Origin: Branchipolynoe longqiensis
Lineage: Eukaryota > Annelida > Polychaeta > Phyllodocida > Polynoidae
DNA length: 64,000 nucleotides
Assembly: GCA_030323885.1 (NCBI GenBank)
Contig: CM059192.1
Location: 1,791,934-1,855,933 of the forward strand
Direction: 5' to 3'
Positions within the stretch are counted from its first letter, which is position 1. Every line of letters starts with the position of its first letter. Positions 60,301 through 64,000 of this stretch are shown piece after piece. Made by a program: the position numbers and the translations under genes. The notes under the pieces were generated by a model. That model ran no database searches, had not been told where the DNA came from, and was given only the letters and a program-made list of their open reading frames with translations.

Positions 60301-63070
60301 GACATAAAAATATGCGTACAAATTTTTAAATACAAGCTAAAGTTAGTCAGTTAGTGGTGATTGCTTAAAGTGCTTCTTTGGTGGGAGATTCCAAATTAAA
60401 TACTGGAAATCGGGTGATTTCGGTTATTTTGCTATATTTTAGTGAGATCTCCCGCCAAATCTGGAGACTTGGCACCTGTGGTCAGGACGGGTGCCCTGCC
60501 CGTGCCTTGTACAGAGCACAGAACTGAACAATGTATATATTTGGTGTTTGCGTTGTGCCACGTAATTGATATGGGCTATGCACACAATGCTGGAGTGCAG
60601 TTGTCAGAGTACAGAAGTTCCCCTCCTAGTCCACCCCGCATCTTTAGAATGTCAGACTGCGCTTTATTTCAAGTTGTATAGCTTACAAACGTCAATTTTG
60701 CAAATGCAAAATACTTATCAAGGTTTGAACCTACATATCCAACCTAGATATCAGTGCACTTATTAAATATTGTCTGCTATTTAGAAGGGCATACTAAATC
60801 AATTTAATTGAACCTGTTACTACTGAAGTCTATGGTGACATAGTTATGGCAAGCACGCCAAAATTAATTTAACATGTTTGTACTTTAAATATCTCCAAAG
60901 TTAGCCATTTTAAATCAATGTTTCTAAACTAATGTAAAGTAGATTATAACGATCAGCCTAATATGTTTATCTCAGAAAATTATAGAAACTCAAAACCTTT
61001 GGACTATGCAACTTTAGGATGGTTGGTTGTTGGAGTTTTACATCCTGGCAACATCCAAAGTCATATCAGGATGGGTACCGACTTGTAACAGTGCGCACTC
61101 ATGGTGACTTTATAATGCTTCCCCGCTGGGAGACCATGGGCTGATATACCACTCAGTCACATTATCCTGACACTGAGCCGACCCAGTCCTTGCCCTATCC
61201 TAATAATGCCGAGTGCCTGGCTAGGAAGTGACAAGCACTGATTTTGTAAGTCATTGGTTTGACTCGACCAGCAATTGAACTCCCGACCTACCATATGGGA
61301 AAGCCTGCACGTGCCGTCTACACATCATCATCATCATGCTGTCGGTCGCGATGCGACAAAGACTGCTTTCATTACTTGACTGCCGCTCTCCATTTAGCTC
61401 TCTGCTGTGAGAGTGATGTTCATGAGTCGGTCTTAATGTCTCTCAGCTTCAGGTTTCTCTTGATGGTATCGGAGACGAGGGCGCCCTCTCTTTCTGTAAC
61501 ATTGCTTATAGGGCCTTACTATAAAGCAGTATGACCGTCAAGTATGCTACTATTTTAACGCCATGCAGTTGGCATGCTTTAAGGTACAGACAAGTAGACG
61601 GCTCGTATGCCATGAATCGGTATCGCGCAGGCCTCGGGAGTTTGGTTCCTGGTCGAGTCAAACCAATGACTTACAAATTGATACTTGTCGCTTTCTAGCC
61701 TGGTGCTCGGCCATAATAGGATAGGATAGGACAGGGACTGGTTGGCTCAGTGTCAGGATAATGTGACTCAGTGGGATATCGCATCATAGTGCCGGTGGCC
61801 TGATTTCCCAGTGGGGCAGCACTATAAATTCGCCATGAATGTGCACTGTCACAAGTCAGTACCCGTCCTGATATAATGTTAGATGTTACCAGGACATAAA
61901 ACTCCAACAACAAAACCGACATATGACATGGGATGTAAGGCTACCTGCTACAGACTTTTTAAGCCATTGGTTTGAATCGACCAGGGTTCGAATCCCACAA
62001 TCTACCACTATGTAACTTTAAGGCGGTGTTGTTGCCTGCAGGGCTCGGCCTGGCTACATATCCCGACAGACCAGCCATTCGTGTCCATCTGCGTGGGCGG
62101 AAACCTGCGTGTGTGGGCAGTGGCGCATGACGGCTCCGCCTGGTACCGGGGCGGGGTGGCCCCCTTCACACCGACAGGTAAGCTCGATTGATTGATTGAT
62201 TGCTGATGGCGTAACGCCGTGTCGGCAGCAAGCGCCATATTCACGGCGAAAAAGCTAGTGGTATCTATTTAGTCTGTCGGTCTTGTTAATCACGTTCACA
62301 TGCCTACATTGAAATTTACACGAAATTCCGAAATGGTCAGATCTGTGTCAAATGATACCTGCCGATATCAGGCAGTTATTAAAGATGGTTTTTAAATGGG
62401 TTTTTTTCCCATCAAACAAAGTTACTTTTTCAGTACTGGGGCACTGATATTCTGGTCAGGCGATATTAGTTATTTAGACAATTACAATTTCCTTATGCAT
62501 ACATTGTGATTGGTGCAGTAATAAGCATGGGAGATATGGATAGACGTAATGTATAACAATACAGCTGAGTATCGCTGAAAAATAACCCTTCCAAGTGTAA
62601 AATAAAAGTCAAGCTGGTTTTATTTAACGATGCCTCTTGAGCCCATTTTTTCATCGACTATTGGACGTCAAACATGTAGTCATTCAGACATATTTCTTCA
62701 GAGGAAACCCGTTATCGCCACATAGGCTACTCTTTCCAATAAGCAGCAAGGGGTCTTTTATATGCACTTTCCCACAGAATATCCCACTCAGTCACATTAT
62801 CTTGACACTGAGCCAACCAGTCTTTGTCCTATCCTATTAATGCCGAGCACCAAGCTAGGAAGCGAAGTATCAATTTATAAGTCATTGATTTGTCTCGACC
62901 GGGAACTGATCTGCTCGCGAGGCCCGCGTTCTACCGATACCGGGCCTTACGTAATCATGTTGGTCTGCTTGCAGGGACCTGCTGGTACCACATCGCGCCT
63001 CCACCAAAGGGGCCGGCCCTAGTGCAGATCTCGGTAGGGGCCACCACTGTGTATGCAGTCGACAACAACA
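24114..63070 (+). CDS. TECPR1: Tectonin beta-propeller repeat-containing protein 1 (21 exons, 3' end outside window)
   Basis: TECPR1 is known in vertebrates as a lysosome/autophagosome tethering protein that binds ATG5-ATG12 and can direct LC3 conjugation to damaged membranes. Joined exons give about 1,188 residues against about 1,165 for the whole human protein (from memory), with C-terminal residues still missing. Visible parts are TECPR repeat 1 (residues 1-78), dysferlin domain 1 (79-183, ending [12 protein letters not shown]), TECPR repeats (184-395), a Ser/Thr-rich linker (396-650), an acidic segment (650-672), a PH-like region (about 700-860), TECPR repeats (860-1000), dysferlin domain 2 (about 983-1060, VRRRRW) and C-terminal TECPR repeats. 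Every intron has GT/AG ends and phases are continuous. ATG 24114 begins [20 protein letters not shown], which aligns with the family N-terminus. Confidence 0.93.
24600..25190 (+). mobile_element. CTTAAAG-type MITE remnant with nested LINE end
   Basis: CAAAATACTTACTAGATTTG then ATCCAACTTAG, and further on ATCTCCAAAGTTAGTCATTT, match the left and right parts of the MITE family at 52649-54273 and 60665-61016. The CR1-like LINE end at 24735-24960 interrupts it. Confidence 0.5.
24735..24960 (+). mobile_element. CR1-like LINE 3' end
   Basis: [20 protein letters not shown] then [10 protein letters not shown] followed by a stop is the C-terminal signature of CR1/L2-like ORF2. A short 3' UTR with an ATAAGT-type tail follows. 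Confidence 0.7.
25270..25577 (+). mobile_element. hAT-type MITE (copy 1)
   Basis: The left end CTGTAGGGACCC and the right end GTACGGACCCTG enclose AAAGTCTTGAA and CCTTGAATTCCATTAAACTG words. It is the same family as 48184-48453. Such CAGGGTCC-ended elements with AGTCTTGAAA repeats are common animal hAT derivatives. Confidence 0.65.
25641..25829 (+). CDS. TECPR1: TECPR1 exon 2, residues 79-141
   Basis: [20 protein letters not shown] through [15 protein letters not shown] is the dysferlin domain N-terminal half. Acceptor TGCTAG|CGG, donor GGG|GTGAGC, phase 0. Confidence 0.93.
26483..27010 (+). mobile_element. CTTAAAG-type MITE (copy 2)
   Basis: The end GCCTGGTCCGATGAAAC (26500) pairs with CATCAGTCTATGCAACGTTAA (27002). 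The interior shares CTATATATCCAACTTAG, AGTTTATCACC-like words and ATATATTTATCT with the copy at 52649-54273. Confidence 0.6.
27225..27380 (+). mobile_element. SINE A fragment (5' half)
   Basis: TCAAACCAATGACTTA, TACTTGTCGCTACCTAGCCTG and TAAGGATAGG-like words follow a decayed tRNA-related head. Confidence 0.6.
27540..27871 (+). mobile_element. SINE B directly upstream of TECPR1 exon 3
   Basis: tRNA-derived SINE with the body CCACCTGTGAAAGTGTCGGTC, the central block CTGTCTGTGGGAAAGTGCAT, and the tail TTAAATAAAACAAGCTT. It resembles SINEs with a conserved central domain that are widespread in molluscs (family name not verified). Its end is 27 nt before exon 3. Confidence 0.8.
27898..28023 (+). 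CDS. TECPR1: TECPR1 exon 3, residues 142-183
   Basis: [20 protein letters not shown] then [14 protein letters not shown] closes dysferlin domain 1. Acceptor GGTCAG|GGC lies 27 nt after the end of a SINE. Leu160 replaces the Trp of the human KKW motif. WAR at the end plus Val of exon 4 gives a W-x-x-V LIR-like motif. Confidence 0.95.
28024..28513. other. TECPR1 intron 3
   Basis: No repeat is recognised. Confidence 0.4.
28514..28636 (+). CDS. TECPR1: TECPR1 exon 4, residues 184-224
   Basis: [20 protein letters not shown] through [12 protein letters not shown] begins the second TECPR repeat. Donor CGG|GTAAGT, phase 0, followed by a long C run. Confidence 0.9.
28840..28932 (+). mobile_element. 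SINE A fragment (3' part)
   Basis: CATGAGTGCGCACTGTCACA, CCGTCCTGACCTGACC and TTAGATGTTGCTAGGATGTAA match the SINE A 3' end. Confidence 0.65.
29030..29205 (+). mobile_element. CR1-like LINE 3' end, second copy
   Basis: AACACTTGATACATTTCGGA, AGTCAATATCGGTATAGTCA and ATTATGCCTAAATATAT match the copy at 24735-24960. Its AAGTAAGTAA-type tail leads into the next tandem array. Confidence 0.65.
29205..29580 (+). repeat. Tandem array with (AAGT)n and poly(C) units
   Basis: Units contain AAGAGTGTCACATGTGATTT, a C run of 8 to 18, and CAGTGCCCCAAGTAAGTAAG. The array ends at the exon 5 polypyrimidine tract. Confidence 0.8.
29591..29771 (+). CDS. TECPR1: TECPR1 exon 5, residues 225-285
   Basis: [20 protein letters not shown] and [15 protein letters not shown] are typical TECPR repeats. 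Acceptor ATCTCCAG|CTG, donor ATGG|GTAGGT, phase 1. Confidence 0.93.
30020..30415 (+). repeat. About 110-bp tandem repeat, four units
   Basis: TGATAGCTTTATTTT, TTAGGGGCAA and GATATAGTTCCAGTTAATTA recur at roughly 110-bp spacing. Confidence 0.75.
30975..31850 (+). repeat. AT-rich minisatellite in intron 5
   Basis: Diverged units of GTGTAATTAATTGTGTGTAG then TTAATGTGGTGTAGCTGGTTG with variable length fill the last 0.9 kb before exon 6. Confidence 0.85.
31864..31964 (+). CDS. TECPR1: TECPR1 exon 6, residues 285-318
   Basis: [20 protein letters not shown] then [13 protein letters not shown]. Acceptor CCTGCAG|GT, donor AAG|GTAGGC. The AT-rich minisatellite ends just before it. Confidence 0.93.
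32322..33021 (+). mobile_element. 5'-truncated I/Nimb-type LINE copy
   Basis: Plus-strand copy of the last 0.7 kb of the LINE at 36960-41845. It starts AGCTGATCGG in the RNase H part and ends with ACGGTGTAAAGCAACCACC and a short CAATCAATCATCAATCAAT tail. Small frameshifts are present. Confidence 0.85.
33335..33640 (-). pseudogene. Ngaro-like tyrosine recombinase C-terminus
   Basis: [20 protein letters not shown] contains the H-x-x-R box, and [15 protein letters not shown] the catalytic Tyr region. The catalytic Arg part is deleted. Confidence 0.75.
33640..34670 (-). pseudogene. Ngaro-like gag pseudogene in intron 6
   Basis: Blocks [32 protein letters not shown] and, in another frame, [20 protein letters not shown] then SDGRLHDGW match gag of the element at 16919. 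The Cys/His cluster is deleted. Confidence 0.75.
35056..35178 (+). CDS. TECPR1: TECPR1 exon 7, residues 319-359
   Basis: [20 protein letters not shown] then [20 protein letters not shown] completes a TECPR repeat (V-W-F-R-x-G-V). Acceptor TTGTAG|GTG, donor CAG|GTGAGA, phase 0. Confidence 0.93.
35195..35620 (+). repeat. 26-bp minisatellite of intron 7, part 1
   Basis: The unit is close to GTAGGTGATGCCTGGTGTAC plus ACTAGTA, with a longer variant containing GTCTGATA. It starts about 20 nt after the exon 7 donor. Confidence 0.85.
35621..36460. other. Unclassified insertion within the minisatellite
   Basis: This segment interrupts the 26-bp array. Short open frames on both strands have no recognised product. 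TCTGGCACAAAAAGC and GTACTGGCACAAACC are partly repeated blocks. Confidence 0.4.
36461..36959 (+). repeat. 26-bp minisatellite of intron 7, part 2
   Basis: Same unit as 35195-35620. It is broken at 36960 by the LINE and resumes at 41846. Confidence 0.85.
37206..40877 (-). pseudogene. LINE ORF2, endonuclease-reverse transcriptase-RNase H (frameshifted)
   Basis: The AP-endonuclease part ([29 protein letters not shown]) is at 40877-40200. RT motifs [26 protein letters not shown] and [11 protein letters not shown] are at 39170-38860. RNase H residues [24 protein letters not shown] and [15 protein letters not shown] are at 38010-37640. A Cys/His motif ([17 protein letters not shown]) is near the end. 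A frame change occurs at the C run near 40440 and another near 39300. Confidence 0.9.
40874..41845 (-). pseudogene. LINE ORF1, zinc-knuckle nucleic-acid-binding protein (5'-truncated)
   Basis: Three consecutive knuckles are visible: [28 protein letters not shown] and [15 protein letters not shown]. The C-terminal part is basic. The frame is open to the truncation point at 41845 without a proper start. Its TGA stop overlaps the ORF2 ATG by four bases (ATGA at 40874-40877). Confidence 0.85.
41846..42050 (+). repeat. 26-bp minisatellite of intron 7, part 3
   Basis: Resumes the array after the LINE, starting with the 11-bp duplicated target ACACTGGTAGT. Confidence 0.85.
42060..42231 (+). repeat. 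Decayed duplicates of the exon 8 acceptor and exon start
   Basis: GGCAGGTGTGGGGCACCGACTA (42079) and GTATGTGTGGGGTATCGACTA (42139) are two degenerate copies of the real boundary GGCAG|GTATGGGGCATCGACTA (42227). Each has a TTTC.TCGAT-like tract before it. Confidence 0.8.
42232..43090 (+). CDS. TECPR1: TECPR1 exon 8, residues 360-646 (large linker exon)
   Basis: It starts [20 protein letters not shown] in a TECPR repeat, then runs into a Ser/Thr/Arg-rich linker with [19 protein letters not shown] and three short TSRG/MEMS-like repeats ([18 protein letters not shown], then ITSLPRS). Acceptor CCGGCAG|GTA, donor CGGG|GTACGT, phase 1. Human TECPR1 has its ATG5-binding region in the corresponding part. 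I cannot place it here. Confidence 0.92.
43425..46452 (+). repeat. 32-bp minisatellite, about 94 units
   Basis: The unit is close to CATGCATCCCACAGCAATAT plus GCCACATGTAGT. It fills most of intron 8. A 387-bp higher-order block at 44059-44445 repeats at 44446-44832. An inverted array of the same unit lies at 50605-50915. Confidence 0.95.
46453..46738 (+). mobile_element. SINE A copy in intron 8
   Basis: GGAGTTCAATTCCCAGTCCA (B-box region), AAACCAATGACTTACTAAAT, and the 3' end GACGTAAAACTCCAACAACC are visible. The end is 29 nt from exon 9. Confidence 0.8.
46768..46942 (+). CDS. TECPR1: TECPR1 exon 9, residues 646-704
   Basis: A strongly acidic segment ([20 protein letters not shown]) is followed by [27 protein letters not shown] fits the LC3-interacting consensus. 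Acceptor TTTGCAG|GG, donor GCCGG|GTAGGT, phase 2. Confidence 0.9.
47038..47115 (+). repeat. Partial copy of the TRIM LTR
   Basis: CTGCACTGACCTCTCA, ACATAGACAGGTAGGCGTG and GAGCCTAGCGG match the LTR at 4747-4928 read from its own strand. It stops inside the tRNA-like part. Confidence 0.7.
47409..47547 (+). CDS. TECPR1: TECPR1 exon 10, residues 704-750
   Basis: [20 protein letters not shown] then [20 protein letters not shown]. Acceptor TTTACCAG|G, donor CGG|GTAACT, phase 0. Start of the PH-like region. Confidence 0.9.
47548..48183. other. TECPR1 intron 10, left part
   Basis: AT-rich sequence. An open stretch at 47664-47915 has no recognised family and is not needed for the exon phases. Confidence 0.4.
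48184..48453 (+). mobile_element. hAT-type MITE (copy 2)
   Basis: CAGGGTCCGTACGGGGCATG at the left and GTGTAGGGACCCTG at the right form terminal inverted repeats around AAGTCTTGAAAAGTC words. It shares the body with 25270-25577. Confidence 0.75.
48506..48658 (+). CDS. TECPR1: TECPR1 exon 11, residues 751-801
   Basis: [20 protein letters not shown] then [22 protein letters not shown]-like region. Acceptor TTGCAG|GCG, donor AAG|GTAGCG, phase 0. A hAT-type MITE ends about 50 nt upstream. Confidence 0.9.
48931..49525 (+). repeat. 33-bp minisatellite upstream of exon 12
   Basis: About 18 units of GTGGATGTACTAATGCAGGT plus GGTGTCCTGCTGT. Every unit holds TACTAAT (branch-point-like), GCAG and GTGGT (splice-like words). 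The period is a multiple of three, so long repetitive open frames appear on both strands; they are not taken as genes. Confidence 0.9.
49563..49724 (+). CDS. TECPR1: TECPR1 exon 12, residues 802-855
   Basis: [20 protein letters not shown] through [10 protein letters not shown], the end of the PH-like region. Acceptor GCACCAG|TTC, donor TGG|GTATGC, phase 0. A 33-bp minisatellite ends just upstream. Confidence 0.92.
49725..49959. other. TECPR1 intron 12, left part
   Basis: No recognised element. Confidence 0.4.
49960..50407 (+). repeat. Minisatellite made of exon 13 acceptor units
   Basis: At least seven diverged units carry CTGTTCTCTCCACCAG, ATGGCGCCACTGACAG and TGTTTTATTCGTTGA words. The last unit is the real acceptor and exon 13 start (ATGGCGTCCTTGACAGTGGC). 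Confidence 0.85.
50408..50556 (+). CDS. TECPR1: TECPR1 exon 13, residues 856-905
   Basis: [20 protein letters not shown] then [15 protein letters not shown], a TECPR repeat. Acceptor CTCCACCAG|ATG, donor CAGAT|GTACGC, phase 2. Reading through the donor reaches TAA at 50573. The next exon continues the domain in phase, so splicing is preferred. Confidence 0.88.
50605..50915 (-). repeat. 32-bp minisatellite, inverted array, about 9 units
   Basis: Units ATGACTACATGTGGCATATT plus GCTGTGGGATGC are the reverse complement of the intron 8 array. It starts about 50 nt after the exon 13 donor. Confidence 0.95.
50916..51758. other. TECPR1 intron 13, middle part
   Basis: AT-rich non-coding sequence. 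No element is recognised. Confidence 0.4.
51759..52094 (+). mobile_element. SINE B directly upstream of TECPR1 exon 14
   Basis: The head GCGGGACGTTGCTCAGGCGG (A-box region), body GTCGGTCATCTGATCGATCC, central CTGTCTGTGGAAAAGTGCAT and tail TTAAATAAAACAAGCTT are complete. Sixteen bases separate it from exon 14. Confidence 0.85.
52111..52238 (+). CDS. TECPR1: TECPR1 exon 14, residues 905-948
   Basis: [20 protein letters not shown] then [19 protein letters not shown] is strongly family-like. Acceptor TTGTTTCAG|G, only 16 nt past a SINE; donor AAAG|GTGAGC, phase 1. Confidence 0.95.
52595..52643 (+). mobile_element. SINE A 3' end fragment
   Basis: ATGACCTTAGATGTTGCCAG then AACGTAAAACTCCAACAACC. 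Confidence 0.65.
52649..54273 (+). mobile_element. CTTAAAG-type MITE with internal microsatellite expansion
   Basis: CTTAAAGTTGCATGGTCCGA at the left is matched in reverse by TCGGACCATGCAACTTTAAG at the right (perfect over 20 bp). The interior is like the copies at 26483 and 60665, but it is split by about 0.96 kb of simple repeat. Confidence 0.8.
52975..53935 (+). repeat. (ACACAGACATAC)n-type microsatellite, about 0.96 kb
   Basis: Irregular mixture of ACAC, AGAC and ATAC words. Long open frames on both strands are composition artefacts. Two TGACTTTGCAGAGAGAGA blocks (53318 and 53632) show internal duplication. Confidence 0.95.
54417..54519 (+). CDS. TECPR1: TECPR1 exon 15, residues 948-982
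   Basis: [20 protein letters not shown] then [13 protein letters not shown]. Acceptor AATTGCAG|GG, donor ACAG|GTAAGC, phase 2. Confidence 0.93.
54746..55381. mobile_element. Unclassified insertion with 14-bp flanking duplication
   Basis: CATGCTGCACAGTG occurs at 54746-54759 and 55368-55381. The enclosed 0.6 kb ends in a (TA)n run next to the second copy, as a retrotransposed sequence with a simple tail would. Its content is pyrimidine-rich, with no recognised protein. Confidence 0.45.
55548..55868 (+). mobile_element. SINE A, near-complete
   Basis: Head GTGGCCGAATCGGGAGAGCG (A-box region), GAGTTCCCGGTCGAGAC (B-box region), body CAGGATAATGTGACTGAGTG and 3' end ACGTAAAACTCCAACAACCA. Confidence 0.85.
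55965..56061 (+). CDS. TECPR1: TECPR1 exon 16, residues 982-1014
   Basis: [20 protein letters not shown] opens dysferlin domain 2, ending LLSRHWVW. Acceptor TGCGCAG|G, donor TGG|GTAAGT, phase 0. Three TGTGACCTTTGTGAAGC-like words precede the acceptor. Confidence 0.93.
56095..56375 (+). repeat. About 60-bp tandem repeat in intron 16, five units
   Basis: TTTAACCCATTCACAGCGCC then ACCTATCAGTCCACTACATT recurs. Confidence 0.8.
56385..56497 (+). mobile_element. SINE A 3' fragment
   Basis: CCCAGTGAGGCAGCACTATA through AAAACTCCAGCAACCAACC. Confidence 0.75.
56572..56651 (+). CDS. TECPR1: TECPR1 exon 17, residues 1015-1041
   Basis: [20 protein letters not shown] then YARDFKG, the middle of dysferlin domain 2. 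Acceptor GGTTGCAG|GTA, donor AAGGG|GTCAGT, phase 2. Confidence 0.92.
56948..57275 (+). mobile_element. SINE A, longest copy
   Basis: tRNA-related head GTGGCCGAATCGGCAGAGTG, GGTTCCCGGTTGAGTC (B-box region), body and GTTGCCAGGACGTAAAACTC end are all present. It is used here as reference for the family. Confidence 0.88.
57383..57485 (+). mobile_element. tRNA-like retroposed copy with poly(A), related to the TRIM LTR
   Basis: TGTGGGTTTGATTCCCACTT, then TAGGTGCAATGTTCCCTTCA, parallels the T arm and 3' flank of the TRIM tRNA-like block. It ends in A14. Confidence 0.5.
57490..59397. other. TECPR1 intron 17, right part
   Basis: Mostly unclassified. A possible LINE-like end (GCTGACATGGTGTAAAACCA, 58942) resembles the LINE 3' end word at 32984. 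Confidence 0.4.
59398..59454 (+). CDS. TECPR1: TECPR1 exon 18, residues 1041-1060
   Basis: [18 protein letters not shown]. The VRRRRW signature ends dysferlin domain 2 and fixes the frame. Acceptor TTCCACAG|A, donor TGAG|GTAAAC, phase 2. Confidence 0.9.
59540..59949 (+). repeat. About 60-bp minisatellite ending at the exon 19 acceptor
   Basis: Units GTTACACCTGAAGGCGGTGC, AAGATTCTAACGAGCATTTC and CATGTTATGTAACT repeat about seven times. The last GATTCTAACGAG is the exon 19 acceptor. Confidence 0.85.
59950..60103 (+). CDS. TECPR1: TECPR1 exon 19, residues 1060-1111
   Basis: [20 protein letters not shown] through [19 protein letters not shown]. The acceptor TAACGAG|C is the last unit of a minisatellite and is a weak consensus. 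Donor GAG|GTAAGG, phase 0. Confidence 0.88.
60104..60664. other. TECPR1 intron 19, left part
   Basis: No recognised element. Confidence 0.35.
60665..61016 (+). mobile_element. CTTAAAG-type MITE (copy 4)
   Basis: TTTCAAGTTGTATAGC at the left and GGACTATGCAACTTTAGG at the right, with ACATATCCAACCTAGATATC and ATCTCCAAAGTTAGCCATTT inside. Confidence 0.65.
61018..61300 (-). mobile_element. SINE A, minus strand
   Basis: GTTGGAGTTTTACATCCTGG at the 3' end to GACTCGACCAGCAATTGAAC (B-box region). It abuts the MITE. Confidence 0.8.
61301..61609. other. Unclassified stretch in intron 19
   Basis: A short (ATC)n run and a 0.2-kb stretch without recognised features. Confidence 0.35.
61610..61915 (+). 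mobile_element. SINE A, plus strand
   Basis: TGAATCGGTATCGCGCAGGC, TGGTCGAGTCAAACC, and the GACATAAAACTCCAACAAC end. Confidence 0.8.
62042..62177 (+). CDS. TECPR1: TECPR1 exon 20, residues 1112-1157
   Basis: [20 protein letters not shown] then [20 protein letters not shown], a C-terminal TECPR repeat. Acceptor CCTGCAG|GGC, donor ACAG|GTAAGC, phase 1. Confidence 0.95.
62182..62262 (-). mobile_element. LINE 3' end fragment with (AATC)n tail
   Basis: GATTGATTGATTGATTG then GTAACGCCGTGTCGGCAGCA matches the 3' end of the LINE at 36960. It starts 5 nt after the exon 20 donor. Confidence 0.7.
62606..62930 (-). mobile_element. Chimeric SINE: SINE A head joined to SINE B tail
   Basis: On the minus strand a SINE A 5' half (62930-62778, GGTCGAGACAAATCAATGAC, then GTGTCAAGATAATGTGACTG) passes at 62777/62778 directly into the SINE B central block and 3' tail (CTGTGGGAAAGTGCATATAA to TTAAATAAAACCAGCTT). 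Confidence 0.8.
62975..63070 (+). CDS. TECPR1: TECPR1 exon 21, residues 1157-1189 (last exon in window)
   Basis: [20 protein letters not shown] then [11 protein letters not shown]. Acceptor CTTGCAG|GG, donor AACA|GTGAGT, phase 1. The next TECPR repeat must lie beyond position 64000. Confidence 0.93.
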
Positions 63071-63180
63071 GTGAGTGAGAAGCCGCCAACTTTCAACTTA
63101 TTCTAGCTCAGACACTTTCCAGCAGATGTCTGCATGACTTCCTGTTTAAGGCTCAGATCATGTATAAGGCTCAGATCATG

Positions 63181-63845
63181 GGTATTGAAAGTGTTGAACT
63201 ATACTTATAAAATAAAAGTGGCAACAGGGGCATAAACGTGCATGAAAAAACACTTTATGCATTTGAATGCCTATTTAGTACACATGCCCTGCTTAACAGG
63301 TGTATCAAATGTAATTCTTTTTGGCAAGAGCTTTGTAAAAAAGGAAATGAAAGCTTGTTTTATTTAATGTTGCCTCTAGAGCACGTTGACTTTCGTAACA
63401 TCAGCTATTGGACGTCAAACGTATGGACATTCAGGCATATTTCTTTGGAAGAAACCAGCTGCTGCCACATAGGCTACTCTTTCCGATAAGCAGCAATGGG
63501 TCATTTATATGCACTTTCCCACAGACAGGACAGCACTTACCATAGCCTTTGATTAACCAGTTGTGGATCACTGGTTGGAATGGAAAATAACCAAAACTGC
63601 AAATGGGTCCACTGAGCAGGATCGATATGATGACCGACACCTTTACAGGTGGACACGCTACCGTCTGAGCTACGTCCCGCTATCCCTGAAAGTGTTGCAC
63701 GATAGCTATAAAATAAAAGTGTCAACAGGGGCATAAACATACGTGAACAAACACTTCAATCATTTAAATGCCTATTTGATACACCTGTCTTGCTTAACAG
63801 CTGTATCAAATGTCATTCGTTTTGGCAAGACGTTTGTATGTGTAT
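63181..63845 (+). repeat. Direct duplication around the SINE B
   Basis: About 160 bp at 63181-63344 (ATAAAATAAAAGTGGCAACA, GGGGCATAAACGTGC, GGTGTATCAAATGTAATTC) recurs at 63688-63845 with some divergence. The SINE lies between the two. Confidence 0.7.
63351..63687 (-). mobile_element. SINE B, minus strand, complete
   Basis: Head GCGGGACGTAGCTCAGACGG (A-box region) at the right, GTGTCGGTCATCATATCGAT, central CTGTCTGTGGGAAAGTGCAT and tail AATAAAACAAGCTT at the left. Confidence 0.88.
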
Positions 63846-64000
63846 GCTCTTTACAAGTTCAAAAGTTTGACATGATAGGTTATGTACAGAAGCGAAAACT
63901 TGCTACGTTAATAATTTGGATAAAAAATATCACATTGAATCATACAAGAATCTGTCAGTAAAATGAAAACTTTTGAACTTATTAATGTGGAAAATAAATT

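Overview
The window looks like nuclear DNA from a marine invertebrate, most likely a mollusc. Its one host gene is split into short exons with GT/AG junctions. It is packed with SINEs, an I/Nimb-type LINE with an (AATC)n tail, a Ngaro-type tyrosine-recombinase retrotransposon, MITEs and large minisatellites. The mollusc assignment is inferred from the repeat types and was not tested by a search. All exon joins were read by eye and rest on consensus splice sites, continuous reading phase and family similarity.

Layout. 1-2.7 kb: a LINE fragment abuts a decayed Ngaro copy, both on the minus strand. 3.2-4.9 kb: an LTR, then a 498-bp miniature LTR element (TRIM). The TRIM's 182-bp LTRs each carry a 72-nt tRNA-like sequence, and both LTR units are followed by a primer-binding site matching the 3' end of tRNA-His. 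5.5-12.8 kb: a 259-bp tandem duplication, then nested DNA elements between long inverted arms. 13.6-16.7 kb: a MITE and a broken transposase-like gene. 16.9-22.5 kb: a structurally complete Ngaro-type element (gag, RT-RNase H, tyrosine recombinase, split direct repeats A1...B1-A2-B2) inserted into a 75-bp minisatellite. 22.7-24 kb: non-coding sequence upstream of the host gene.

24.1 kb to beyond the end: TECPR1 (tectonin beta-propeller repeat-containing protein 1), an autophagy and lysosome-damage protein, on the plus strand. Twenty-one coding exons are resolved, from the start codon at 24114 to 63070. They encode about 1,188 residues, and the last part of the C-terminus lies outside the window. 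The order is N-terminal TECPR repeat, first dysferlin domain, TECPR repeats, low-complexity linker, acidic segment, PH-like region, TECPR repeats, second dysferlin domain, C-terminal TECPR repeats. Introns hold nearly all the remaining sequence: a 4.9-kb LINE, an internally deleted Ngaro copy, about ten SINE pieces and more than ten separate tandem arrays.

Most notable points: (1) the TRIM with tRNA-bearing LTRs; (2) the Ngaro element's terminal palindrome and two long perfect hairpins, one between RT-RNase H and recombinase and one over the recombinase stop codon; (3) repeated tandem duplication of TECPR1 3' splice sites with adjoining exon sequence (exons 8, 13 and 19), and two SINEs lying against the acceptors of exons 3 and 14; (4) two arrays of the same 32-bp minisatellite in opposite orientation within one gene; (5) a chimeric SINE; (6) a Trp-to-Leu change at the TECPR1 position matching the sphingomyelin-binding tryptophan of the human protein.
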